Made by a program: the position numbers and the translations under genes
From: Cyanobacteria bacterium REEB67
GTDB lineage: Bacteria; Cyanobacteriota; Vampirovibrionia; Obscuribacterales; Obscuribacteraceae
NCBI GenBank assembly: GCA_018971775.1
Contig: JAGXAB010000003.1
Span: 1 to 64,000, forward strand
DNA: 64,000 nucleotides
Direction of reading: 5' to 3'
Notes under the pieces: model-generated
Database searches by the model: none
The model's input: only the letters and a program-made list of their open reading frames with translations
Told to the model about the DNA's origin: nothing
Shown: in pieces, positions 40,438 through 49,377 of the stretch
Numbering within the stretch: position 1 is the stretch's first letter
How the letters are laid out: the number at the start of each line of letters is the position of its first letter

Positions 40438-40600
40438 TCATGTCTAAATTGATGGTAGCGCATGCGGTTGCTTGGCTCACAAGCTCGGGCGCGGCAGTGC
40501 CCAGAGAAGGCGGCGTCGCCATTAGCGTCGATCCGGCCAGGGCAAATCCCAGTGATATAATCTTTATAGGCCTTCTAAGTGGGTCTTTTGTATAGGTCAT
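40424..40600 (-). CDS. Small secreted peptide (58 aa), possibly truncated
   Basis: Hand translation MTYTKDPLRRPIKIISLGFALAGSTLMATPPSLGTAAPELVSQATACATINLDMIKAP*; 3' end overlaps the HipA-like fragment. Confidence 0.35.
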   Translation of the reverse strand: MTYTKDPLRRPIKIISLGFALAGSTLMATPPSLGTAAPELVSQATACATINLDMIKAP

Positions 40601-40668
40601 CTAAATAGGTCCTTTCGTCCCACGCCCCTTATCATCAGTCTTTACACTCTTCACAGCGAGATAGAATA

Positions 40669-40911
40669 GTGAGAATTGCCAATTTAGTAGGAGCGATAAT
40701 CTTACTTGGCCTTGTTGTTTTTATGCTGGTCACGTCTATTTCGGCGGGGCATATGCCGACGCCGCGAGCGCTTGTGCTGGATGGAGCTCTTTTGCTATTT
40801 TCGGCTGGTCGTTTCATTGCCTTCGGCATGCCTGGCTCGCCGATCATCAGACCGCTGCGCATGGTTGGTCTGGTCTTATTAGTTGGCTACATGCTCATGA
40901 AGAGCATTTAG
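40669..40911 (+). CDS. Small membrane protein
   Basis: 80 aa, two to three hydrophobic segments. Confidence 0.5.
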   Translation: MRIANLVGAIILLGLVVFMLVTSISAGHMPTPRALVLDGALLLFSAGRFIAFGMPGSPIIRPLRMVGLVLLVGYMLMKSI

Positions 40912-40933
40912 ATCAAATCAGCGCCGGCCGTTT

Positions 40934-41830
40934 CTAAAGTTGCAAACTGGTCAATAAATCTACAAGAGCCTGGTCGCGTTCATGCTGTCTGCCGTGATGC
41001 GCCAGGCTGGCTGCGCGTCCTTCTACGGTGCGGTGCAGGCGCAGGGGTACAGATACAGTCGATTGGCAATCGGCTGTAGAAACCGGCAAAGGCTCCCGGA
41101 AAGAGTATGCATCTATTCCTGCTCCCTGACTGGCTTTTTCGATCAAGTCTTCGAGAAGAGCCTGGGCCAGTCGATAGATAAGCTCGATTACGGCCGCTCC
41201 CTGCGCCGCCGCTGTTTTTTGAAAATCAAATTCCGGTAGACCGAATCGGCAAAGCCCATGGCTGGTTGTACGCAGGCGACCTGTCGGCAGGGTCGACTGG
41301 AAGACGGACAGAAGTGAGCGCAGTTGCGGCTTGCCCACGGCTTCGCTCAGCATCGCTTGCAGCGCAGGGGCATCCGGTTCATAAATCTTGTAAGCGAGCG
41401 GATCGATGAGCAGGCCACCAGTTTCTCGAGCGAAAAAGGCGGCGGCAAACTGTACCATTTGAAAGCCGGGCATGAGCGGCGTCAGCTTATCGCCGGTGGT
41501 GATTTCGAGCAGGTGCGAAGTCGATTGAATAGCGCTTGCCCGATCTTCTTCGACACCGAGATAGCTGAAAAAAGTCTCGAACATTTTCAAGCAGGGTTCT
41601 GCTTCGACAAGATCGAAATCAAGTCTGGTGCTCATTTTCATCTCACTCAGCCGGGCGCGAGTTTTGCTCTCCGGCAAAGAAGCAATGTATTTGAGCATTT
41701 TGTGGTCGAGAGCGACCGAGTCAAAGTCATCGAGCAGACTTTCTGCGAATATATAGAGATTGAAGCGCAATTTTAGCGGTATATCAATCGCCTGTCTGAC
41801 GCGCGGCTCAAATTTTGGCGCCTTTATCAT
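40934..41830 (-). CDS. Hypothetical protein
   Basis: Start refined to MIKAPKFEPRVRQ; no family recognised. Confidence 0.55.
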   Translation of the reverse strand: MIKAPKFEPRVRQAIDIPLKLRFNLYIFAESLLDDFDSVALDHKMLKYIASLPESKTRARLSEMKMSTRLDFDLVEAEPCLKMFETFFSYLGVEEDRASAIQSTSHLLEITTGDKLTPLMPGFQMVQFAAAFFARETGGLLIDPLAYKIYEPDAPALQAMLSEAVGKPQLRSLLSVFQSTLPTGRLRTTSHGLCRFGLPEFDFQKTAAAQGAAVIELIYRLAQALLEDLIEKASQGAGIDAYSFREPLPVSTADCQSTVSVPLRLHRTVEGRAASLAHHGRQHERDQALVDLLTSLQL

Positions 41831-41834
41831 GCGC

Positions 41835-42548
41835 TTATTTCGTCTGTAGCGGCGGCGGGACGACGATGCGATTGGCGCGTCGGCGACTGGCATCGACCAG
41901 CCTGGCATTAGGCAGGTCGGTACTTTCCATTTTTGCTCTCGCCCCGGCTTGATCACGGCCGCCGGCGATGTGGCGGGCAAGCAGGCGCGGCTCGATCTCA
42001 GCAAGGGGGCAATCGATAAACCAGATTTCGTCCAGTATTTTTGGGATTTCGTTCCAGGGCGGGCTATCGAGGAGCAGGTAATTGCCCTCGACGACGATGA
42101 TGCTGTGCTGTGGCAGTACGGCTATCGTATCGGGCGCTGGTTCTTCCACGGCGCGATCAAAAGAAGGACAGGTGACGGTATCACCAGTGGTGCCAGCGCT
42201 CTTGATGCGACGCAGCAAGGCGATGAAAGCATCTCCGTCGAAAGAGGCTGGGACGCCTTTGAGGGGCAGAAGATCCAGGTTTTTGAGCGCGGCATTATAG
42301 CGATGGAAGCCGTCCATCGGCACGACGATAGCCGCTTGCGCCGTATCTTTTACTCCTGCCGCGACGCTTTGCTCTTCGCCCTCCTCCAGGCATTTATTGA
42401 TCTCAGCTACCAGTGCTGCGGCCGTCGTACTCTTGCCCGCCCCGGGATAGCCTGCCATGCCCAGCATATAGCGCTTCGCCGTGCCGGCTTTAGACCGCAC
42501 GATCTGGGCTAATTGCGCAAAACTTTGTGGCTCGGCGGAAGGCATCGA
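41835..42548 (-). CDS. Nucleoside/nucleotide kinase family protein (P-loop; PanK/uridine-kinase-like)
   Basis: GMAGYPGAGKSTTAAAL; VVPMDGFHRYN; IIVVEGNYLLLDSPPWNEI. Confidence 0.82.
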   Translation of the reverse strand, partial: SMPSAEPQSFAQLAQIVRSKAGTAKRYMLGMAGYPGAGKSTTAAALVAEINKCLEEGEEQSVAAGVKDTAQAAIVVPMDGFHRYNAALKNLDLLPLKGVPASFDGDAFIALLRRIKSAGTTGDTVTCPSFDRAVEEPAPDTIAVLPQHSIIVVEGNYLLLDSPPWNEIPKILDEIWFIDCPLAEIEPRLLARHIAGGRDQAGARAKMESTDLPNARLVDASRRRANRIVVPPPLQTK

Positions 42549-42555
42549 CTTTATT

Positions 42556-43248
42556 TTATCCGAGATATTTGTGCAAAAACATATTGCTGCGCGCCAGGGC
42601 AATCATCGCCGAGGTGCGATCGTAGGAAGCTCTCTGGTCACAGTTGAAGCCGTGTTCAGCGTCATAGACGAGCACATCGGTATTCCTTTTTTCGGTCAGA
42701 GCTTCTTTTACTTTTTCGACCACGGTCATCGGAATGTGGGTGTCTTTTTCGCCGAAATTTACCAGCAGTGGTGTTCTCAGATTGGCTGCCTGATCGAGGA
42801 CGCCGTCGATACCGCCGGGATAATAGCTGACAGCAGCGTCAACAGCATTTTTCGCCGCCAGGCGGAAGGATAAATTGCCACCCATGCAATAGCCTACAGA
42901 GCCGACCTTGGCGATTACCGCGTCCATTTCTTTCATGGCGCGGGCCGTCGATGCCAGGTCGTTGGTTGCCTGCTCCCAGTCGAGATTGCCGTAATATCCG
43001 AAGCCCTCCTGGACGTCTTGTTCGCTATAGCCGATGTTCAGGCCCGGTTTGATGCGGAAGAAAACATCGGGAGCAACGGCGACAAAACCGAGAGCAGCGT
43101 AAATATCGGCAACCTGCCTGATGTGCGAATTGACACCAAAAATTTCCTGGATGACGATCAGACCGGGTCCGCGACCGCCTTCCGGTAGAGCCTGATAAGC
43201 CGAATACTCTTTACCGTCTGCTGCTTTTAGTTTGATATCCTGGCCCAT
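42556..43248 (-). CDS. Dienelactone hydrolase family protein
   Basis: IVIQEIFGVNSHIRQVADIYAALGFVAVAPDVF; GSVGYCMGGNLSF; AEHGFNCDQRASYD. Confidence 0.93.
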   Translation of the reverse strand: MGQDIKLKAADGKEYSAYQALPEGGRGPGLIVIQEIFGVNSHIRQVADIYAALGFVAVAPDVFFRIKPGLNIGYSEQDVQEGFGYYGNLDWEQATNDLASTARAMKEMDAVIAKVGSVGYCMGGNLSFRLAAKNAVDAAVSYYPGGIDGVLDQAANLRTPLLVNFGEKDTHIPMTVVEKVKEALTEKRNTDVLVYDAEHGFNCDQRASYDRTSAMIALARSNMFLHKYLG

Positions 43249-43299
43249 GATTTCTGCTCCTTGATTCTATTACTCGTACATCGCTTTTGTAATGTGTTG

Positions 43300-43716
43300 T
43301 TATTCCGGCGTATGCTCGGGCCGCTTGCCCTTGGCGGCCAGGCGCTCTTGTAGCAGCGGTTCGAGCAAGGCGAGCATTTCGACTTTGGCCATGCTGTTCA
43401 AACAAATTAGACGCGCACCACGGGTAATGGCACTAATTTCGGTAGCTTCATCGGTCGGTTTGTCGACAAGGAAGAGAAATGGGATTTTAGCCAGCTCATC
43501 GTCCAGTTTTAGTTCATTGAGGAAGCCTATGCCGTCACCGTCGAGCATCTTCAGGTCAGAAATGATTATGTCGGGTAAATTTTTCTGGGCCAGGAAAAGA
43601 GCCACCGACATCGCTTGGGCCGTGACAAGCTGGTAGCCAAGCGGCTTGATTGCTTCGCGCACAAGGGCCACTGACTTTTGTGAACTGCCTGCGACTAGTA
43701 TTTTGGGAGTTTCCAT
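43300..43716 (-). CDS. Response regulator receiver-domain protein
   Basis: DIIISDLKMLDGDGIGFLNELK; no output domain. Confidence 0.75.
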   Translation of the reverse strand: METPKILVAGSSQKSVALVREAIKPLGYQLVTAQAMSVALFLAQKNLPDIIISDLKMLDGDGIGFLNELKLDDELAKIPFLFLVDKPTDEATEISAITRGARLICLNSMAKVEMLALLEPLLQERLAAKGKRPEHTPE

Positions 43717-43771
43717 CGGCCTGTGATGTTAAACTGCTTAAGTCGTGAAAGCAAGGGCAGGACATGAGATT

Positions 43772-44665
43772 ATGCAAAAAAGAATGCTTGGCAAGACCGG
43801 AATGAATGTCAGCGTGCTCGGCTTCGGCGCCGCCGAAATCGGTTACGAGGGGGCGCAGCAACCGGACATCGACAAACTCCTCGCTGCTGCCCTGGAAAAT
43901 GGTCTCAATGCCATCGATACGGCCGAGTGTTATGTCGACAGCGAAGAAAAACTGGGCCGCTCAATCGGCAATCGCCGCCAGGATTTTTATCTCTTTACCA
44001 AGTGCGGACACGCCGGCAATTTTTTCACGCCAGCCTGGAGTGCTAAAGAAATCGCCGCCAGTCTCGAGGCCAGTCTGAAAAACCTCAAAACCGATTATGT
44101 CGATTTGCTGCAATTGCACAGTTGCGACGCGGCCGTCCTGCGCAAGGGCGAAGCAATCGAGGCTTTGCAAAAGGCTAAAGCCGCAGGCAAGTGCCGCTTC
44201 ATCGGTTATAGCGGCGATGGAGAAGACGCTCTGGCAGCTCTTGAGCTCGATGTCTTCGACACTCTGCAAACTTCGTGCAGCATTTTTGATCAGCAGAGTA
44301 TCGATTTATTGTTGCCGGTCGCGGTCAAGAAAAATATCGGTGTCATCGTCAAACGCCCAATTGGCAATGCCGTCTGGCGATTCGACAGCAAGCCGGATAA
44401 TGAATATGTGCAGGAATACTATCGGCGCATGAAAGAGCTCAAATATCCCTTCATCGAAAAAGGCGAGAATATTGCCGAGACCGCTCTGCGCTTCACCCTT
44501 TCGCAGCCGGGTGTGTGCACGATGATCGCCGGTACGACCAAGCCTGACCGCTGGCCGGCCAATGCCGATATGGTGCGCAAAGGTGAGCTGCCTGAAGGGC
44601 AATTAAAAGAGATCCGCTCGCGCTGGCAGGCCGTTGCCGAGCCTTCCTGGCTGGGGCAGATCTAA
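43772..44665 (+). CDS. Aldo/keto reductase
   Basis: MQKRMLGKTGMNVSVLGFGAAEIGYEG; NAIDTAECY; DYVDLLQLHSCD. Confidence 0.92.
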   Translation: MQKRMLGKTGMNVSVLGFGAAEIGYEGAQQPDIDKLLAAALENGLNAIDTAECYVDSEEKLGRSIGNRRQDFYLFTKCGHAGNFFTPAWSAKEIAASLEASLKNLKTDYVDLLQLHSCDAAVLRKGEAIEALQKAKAAGKCRFIGYSGDGEDALAALELDVFDTLQTSCSIFDQQSIDLLLPVAVKKNIGVIVKRPIGNAVWRFDSKPDNEYVQEYYRRMKELKYPFIEKGENIAETALRFTLSQPGVCTMIAGTTKPDRWPANADMVRKGELPEGQLKEIRSRWQAVAEPSWLGQI

Positions 44666-44681
44666 ATCTAAATCAGCTACT

Positions 44682-45485
44682 TTATTCTTGCGGTTTGGCA
44701 GCGCGTTTCTTGACCGGGGCGGGCGGCGCTTCTTCGCTTTCCGCTGAAGTCTCGTCCTGAGCGCCGGCTTTAAGTCGTATGCGCTTGGGCGCCGGAGCCG
44801 CTTTTTCTTCCGGCTCGGGATCGGCGTCGACATTGACTTCGCGATCGGCCTTGCTGCCGGTTTTGATTTTACCGCTGACAGATGTCTCTGTTTCGCGGGT
44901 GACACGCGTCATGAAATGATTGTCGGTTTCCCAGAGTTTGGGTGCATAGCCGGTCAGGCGGATCAGGTGTTTCTTGGCCAGATTGCCGTGTTCGTCGTCG
45001 TTATACATGTTGCCCATGAGATTGAGGCCCTTGAAGGTCATGCCTTTTTCCATGCCGACTTCATTGCGGTAAACGAGCAGCCACTCGTGTAGACATTTTT
45101 TATAAAGCTCGGGGTCGCGGTCCGTCTGCCTTTCGATTTTTGCTTCCAGGGCTTCGGCGTAAATCAGATGGATGTCCATGTCGTCGTCGTTCATCTTCAT
45201 GGCGCGGGTAGCAAGAGCCAGAGCCCGACTGACATTGCCGTTTTTCAAAGAGGAGCGAGCCCGGTTGGCCACAGACCAGGCCGATTCCATGTCGGGGCTG
45301 ACGATTTCGTCATACTCCTGGACGCGGGCGCCCTCGCCTTTCATGTTGTCGACATGTCGTAACGGTTTGTCGATGCTATCGCCCGCCGCTTCCGAGGCTT
45401 GCTGGGAGGCCAGCTGGGACGCCAGCTGGGACGCGATCAGGCCGAGGGCGAGTGGGAGGATGCTGGCTAATTTAAAATTTTTCAT
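44682..45485 (-). CDS. Secreted hypothetical protein (TPR-like)
   Basis: Signal peptide MKNFKLASILPLALGLIASQLASQLASQQAS; helical repeat-like body. Confidence 0.55.
   Translation of the reverse strand: MKNFKLASILPLALGLIASQLASQLASQQASEAAGDSIDKPLRHVDNMKGEGARVQEYDEIVSPDMESAWSVANRARSSLKNGNVSRALALATRAMKMNDDDMDIHLIYAEALEAKIERQTDRDPELYKKCLHEWLLVYRNEVGMEKGMTFKGLNLMGNMYNDDEHGNLAKKHLIRLTGYAPKLWETDNHFMTRVTRETETSVSGKIKTGSKADREVNVDADPEPEEKAAPAPKRIRLKAGAQDETSAESEEAPPAPVKKRAAKPQE
45397..45432. repeat. 12-bp tandem repeat gccagctgggac, 3 units (first degenerate)
   Basis: Read directly; encodes ASQL ASQL ASQQ at the signal-peptide end. Confidence 0.9.
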
Positions 45486-45572
45486 TGCTTGACCGCTGAC
45501 GGTTCGGGCCTGCACATAATAGACAAGTAATCTTTTACCGTGCAAAATAGCGCATGTGCGGCTATCTTTATT

Positions 45573-45594
45573 GTACGAATGTATAAAATCATAC
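45573..45594. promoter_or_regulatory. 22-bp imperfect palindrome upstream of tetR-type gene
   Basis: GTACGAATGTATAAAATCATAC; 16 of 22 positions symmetric by hand comparison. Confidence 0.4.
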
Positions 45595-45625
45595 GCGGCT
45601 ATGGCATGTCAAATTGGAAGTATTG

Positions 45626-46294
45626 ATGGTGATTGGCAAACGGTCTCAAAAGCGTGAAGAAACCAGGCAGGAGATATTGGCCGCTGCGGCTAAGCTCTTT
45701 AGCGAAAAAGGCTATGGGCAGTCTTCTGTGGAAGATATAGCGGCAGTGGCCGATGTCGTCAAAGGCACTTTCTATTACAATTTTGGCTCAAAAGAAGACG
45801 TAGTCATCGCTCTGCGCCATCAATCCGTGCAAAAAGCGATCAGCGAGGCTGAAACAATGGCCGCTGAGGGCGTCTCCCCGGTGCAGTGCATCGAGCATTA
45901 TTTAGTTACAACCAGTCGCTGGTCTGAAGAAAATCCCGAGCTGGCCTCGGTCCTCTTCAACAATGGCCCCCTCTTCCTGGCCGCTCGTCAGAAGAAAAAT
46001 GAAAATCCAGGCGGAGAGGCTCTCCTTGCAGGTAATGCCGCGCCAGTCAAGGCCGACACCGGCAAGACTACACAGGCTCCGCCCCTTGCGCTTGCTCTCA
46101 AAAATCTTGTCATACAGGCTCAGTCGGCAGGCGAGCTCAATGCCGCCCTCGAGCCATCCTACGTGGCAGCGCTGATTACCTTCATCGGCATGCATACGCA
46201 TCTGACCTGGGCAGCCGAAGGCATGCAGGGGAGTCCCTGCCAACAAGTGGTGACAAATTTTCGAGCTGTCCTGACTGGCCTGGCCGGTCGTTAA
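45626..46294 (+). CDS. TetR/AcrR family transcriptional regulator
   Basis: RQEILAAAAKLFSEKGYGQSSVEDIAAVADVVKGTFYYNFGSKEDV. Confidence 0.93.
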   Translation: MVIGKRSQKREETRQEILAAAAKLFSEKGYGQSSVEDIAAVADVVKGTFYYNFGSKEDVVIALRHQSVQKAISEAETMAAEGVSPVQCIEHYLVTTSRWSEENPELASVLFNNGPLFLAARQKKNENPGGEALLAGNAAPVKADTGKTTQAPPLALALKNLVIQAQSAGELNAALEPSYVAALITFIGMHTHLTWAAEGMQGSPCQQVVTNFRAVLTGLAGR

Positions 46295-46306
46295 AAAGGT
46301 GTTGTA

Positions 46307-47095
46307 TTGACTTATATATTGTTTGCCCTGGTCTTGATTCTTTTCTTGACCGTTTACTGCCTGCGCATCTGCAGCGAATGGGAGCGTAAGGTCGTTTTGC
46401 GTCTCGGTCGCTTCGCCGGTGTGCGCGGTCCGGGATTGTTTTTCCTGGTGCCCTTCCTCGAGACAACGCCATACACTATCGACCTGCGCACAGTGACTAG
46501 CAATATCTCGGCTGAGCAGACGCTGACTCGCGATAACGTGCCGGTCAATGTCGACACCGTCATCTACTGGAAGGTAATCGATCCAAAACTAGCCGTGCTC
46601 GAAGTGACCGACTATCAACAAGCCATACTCGGTGCCGCTCAGACCGCATTGCGCGACATCATCGGTCGCAGTGATCTGGCTCTGGTGCTCTCGGACCGCG
46701 CCGGTCTCGACGAGAGCATGACGGCCGTGCTCGATAGTCAGACCGAGCCCTGGGGTGTGAAAGTAGCCTCGGTGCAGATGCGCGATATAAAAATTCCCGA
46801 CGCTCTGCAGGATGCGATGAGTCGTGTTGCTCAGGCGGCTAGAGAAAGCCAGGCCCGCGTGCTGCTTGGAGATTCCGAAATGGCCATCGCTCAGCGCTTC
46901 GCCGATGCCGGCAAGGTTTATGAGGCCAATCCGATGGCCGTGCATCTGCGCGGTATGAACATGCTCTATGAAGTGATGAAAGCAGGCGGTACCTCGACTG
47001 TGATCGTGCCATCATCGGCGGTGCAGAGTATGAGTTTCGGTGGGCTGGCCGGCGTCACGGCTCTGGCCGAGCAGGTCCAGCAGAAGGGAGAATAG
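46307..47095 (+). CDS. Slipin/SPFH (stomatin-like) family protein
   Basis: CSEWERKVVLRLGRFAGVRGPGLFFLVPFLE; RDNVPVNVDTVIYWKVIDP. Confidence 0.93.
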   Translation: MTYILFALVLILFLTVYCLRICSEWERKVVLRLGRFAGVRGPGLFFLVPFLETTPYTIDLRTVTSNISAEQTLTRDNVPVNVDTVIYWKVIDPKLAVLEVTDYQQAILGAAQTALRDIIGRSDLALVLSDRAGLDESMTAVLDSQTEPWGVKVASVQMRDIKIPDALQDAMSRVAQAARESQARVLLGDSEMAIAQRFADAGKVYEANPMAVHLRGMNMLYEVMKAGGTSTVIVPSSAVQSMSFGGLAGVTALAEQVQQKGE

Positions 47096-47140
47096 CCTTC
47101 TGCGCTCTTTGGGGCTGTCGCCTGTTTTCATTGTTGCGTT

Positions 47141-47176
47141 GCGTTTTGCAATGCGTTTTGCGATGCGTTTTGCGAT
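47141..47176 (+). repeat. 12-bp tandem repeat gcgttttgcgat x3 with in-frame ATGs
   Basis: Read directly; encodes RFAM RFAM RFAM. Confidence 0.95.
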
Positions 47177-47705
47177 GCCCTGGGGCCTGGTGCTCCTTTA
47201 CTTGAGTCTGCCTCTGGCAGCTGATGCGGCAAAAGCGGATCTGCAAGCGGTAAAAAAGCTTCCCCTCGCCACCGGCGCCGAAAGAGTGCACGGGGTTTTG
47301 GGCGGCAAGCCCTTTGTCTGTGAGCAAGCGCTGATTAACAGTTATTCTATAGTCCTGCGTCAAAACCATGGACGATATGCTCGCCTGGTATTGAAATTCA
47401 GCACCGCTGGTAGTGAATCGTTGGACGCCTCCGGCGCGCATGAATATTACAGCAAAGGGGACAGGCCGCCCCGATTGGAGATGGCCTATCGCAACAGTCG
47501 GGCTGAAAAGCTAGAGCTTTGTGACCCCGCTAAAATCGGCTTTGCTTTGCATCTTAAACTTGCTCCGCGTCAGCGCAGTACTCACTCTGATACCACTAAT
47601 GGTGCGATTGTTCTGCGTCTGGCTAATGGTGATTTTCTCCAGGGCAGTTTTACTGCCCGGCAATCTCCCCGCGTTATCTGGGACACCGAGCAAATCGAGC
47701 CTTAG
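47151..47705 (+). CDS. Secreted hypothetical protein
   Basis: ORF 47040..47705; likely start at one of three ATGs (47151, 47163, 47175) before WGLVLLYLSLPLAADAA signal. Confidence 0.5.
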   Translation: MRFAMRFAMPWGLVLLYLSLPLAADAAKADLQAVKKLPLATGAERVHGVLGGKPFVCEQALINSYSIVLRQNHGRYARLVLKFSTAGSESLDASGAHEYYSKGDRPPRLEMAYRNSRAEKLELCDPAKIGFALHLKLAPRQRSTHSDTTNGAIVLRLANGDFLQGSFTARQSPRVIWDTEQIEP

Positions 47706-47709
47706 AAAT

Positions 47710-48945
47710 TCATTTGCCCTGATAGCTGATGCGGTAGATATTACCGGCATAATCGTCGGAAACAAGCAGCGAGCCGTCGGAAGCGACGACTAAATCGACT
47801 GGTCGCCCGCCCACATCCTGACTGGCATCATCGAGCCAGCCGGTGGCGAAGGGCTCGTATTTGACGGCTTTGCCGCCCTTGATGGTCGCCATGGTGATGC
47901 GATAGCCGCTTTTTTTGCTGCGATTCCAGGAGCCGTGCTCGGCAATGAAAACATTACCCTGATACGCTTTTGGAAAACTCTTCCCCGTGTAGAAGCGCAT
48001 GCCGAGTGATGCTACGTGTGCGCCAAGGCACATGGCTGGTGGTGCGAATTTGTCGACCAGATCAGCCGGTGCTTTGTCGCCAAACTCCGGGTCTTTTTGG
48101 TTGTCGCCCCAGCGGTAAGGGAAGCCGAAATGCATCCCGGCTTTTGGTGCGCTATTGAGCTCGTCGGGCGGACGGTCGTCGCCGAGATTGTCCCTGCCGT
48201 TATCGGTAAACCAGAGCACGCCACTGCCCGGCTGCCAATCGAAGCCGACAGTATTGCGGATGCCGCGGGCAAAATTTTGACTTTTGCCGCTGGCGTCCAG
48301 AAAGTTGAGAGTACCGTAAACAGGCTTGCTCGGCTCGCAGACATTGCACGGTGCGCCCTGGGGCCAGAACAATTTGCCGTCTGGGCTAAAGCGGATATAT
48401 TTCCAGCCGTGGTGCGTATCGCTGGGCATCTCGGCGATGACAACCGGTCGAGGCGGGTGTTTTAAGTCTTTTTCGATATTGTCGAAGCGACTGATTTTGT
48501 TGATTTCGGCCACATACAGGGCGCCGTCTTTGAGCGCCACACCATTTGGTTGGCGCATCGAGCCGGCTACGACTATCACTTCGTCGGCGCGGCCGTCCTT
48601 ATTGCGATCCGGCAAGGCATAGACGACGCCTTCTTTATCGACGCGTGTGCCGACAAAAACCGTACCGCTGGGACTAATGGCTATTTGTCTGGGTGAGAGC
48701 ATATCGCTGGCAAATAGACTGATTTTGAAACCGGGCGGCAGTTTGATCCTGGCCATGATTTTCGCCGCTGCCTTTTCACTTTCGCTTAAGGATCTGGCGG
48801 CGGGCTCCGCTGCTGGAGCGGGAATTGCTGAAAGGGCCAGAAGGCAGATGTAAAAGGTAAAGGCGATGCCGGCTTTGTCTGTTCGAAACTCGGCTAAAGA
48901 AGCCTTCCATCTACTAAAAATTCTGCTCAAACTGCTTCCTCTCAC
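47710..48945 (-). CDS. PQQ-dependent sugar dehydrogenase family protein (sorbosone dehydrogenase-like)
   Basis: LPPGFKISLFASDMLSPRQIAISPSGTVFVGTR; FTDNGRDNLGDDRPPDELN; FIAEHGSWNRS. Confidence 0.88.
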   Translation of the reverse strand: MRGSSLSRIFSRWKASLAEFRTDKAGIAFTFYICLLALSAIPAPAAEPAARSLSESEKAAAKIMARIKLPPGFKISLFASDMLSPRQIAISPSGTVFVGTRVDKEGVVYALPDRNKDGRADEVIVVAGSMRQPNGVALKDGALYVAEINKISRFDNIEKDLKHPPRPVVIAEMPSDTHHGWKYIRFSPDGKLFWPQGAPCNVCEPSKPVYGTLNFLDASGKSQNFARGIRNTVGFDWQPGSGVLWFTDNGRDNLGDDRPPDELNSAPKAGMHFGFPYRWGDNQKDPEFGDKAPADLVDKFAPPAMCLGAHVASLGMRFYTGKSFPKAYQGNVFIAEHGSWNRSKKSGYRITMATIKGGKAVKYEPFATGWLDDASQDVGGRPVDLVVASDGSLLVSDDYAGNIYRISYQGK

Positions 48946-49170
48946 AACTTTTTCTATCTCATCATTACCGGAGAATTTTACAACGAGATCAGGCGGTAAA
49001 TTCTCGAGTATTTGAACTGTGTGCCTCTTACGTCATGTTCGTTTCTGGAATTTCTAACTCAAAATTCACATTGGTAAAAGGTTTTGAATCGATGAATGCT
49101 GACGAATATTTTGCGCTGAAAAGTCAAATCAGCAAAAGCTCAAGAAACACTGGGTTTCGCATAAAGTCTA

Positions 49171-49333
49171 TTGACACGCGATCGGCTTGTTCGATAATTC
49201 CGCTGTTTTTATCGTGCAAATTTAGGCTTGTTCGATAATTTGAGTGCTTTTTAGAGGCCTTTTTAGCCTTTGTTCGATACTTTTTCGCCGCGAAATTGGC
49301 CATGTTGCCTGGTTCTATCGATTTATCGAATAA
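49171..49333. repeat. TTGTTCGATA repeat cluster (3 direct, 1 inverted imperfect)
   Basis: Copies at 49187, 49228, 49270 (+) and TATCGAATAA at 49324; 16-mer ggcttgttcgataatt repeated exactly. Confidence 0.85.
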
Positions 49334-49377
49334 AATTTCGATCCATTGAAGCACTCAAGCGCTGGCAACGATCGCTA

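Noticed and set aside
49035-49354. Short ORFs on both strands across the TTGTTCGATA repeats
   Set aside because: AT-rich, no family, the repeats fall in different frames, so a DNA-level role is more likely than coding.
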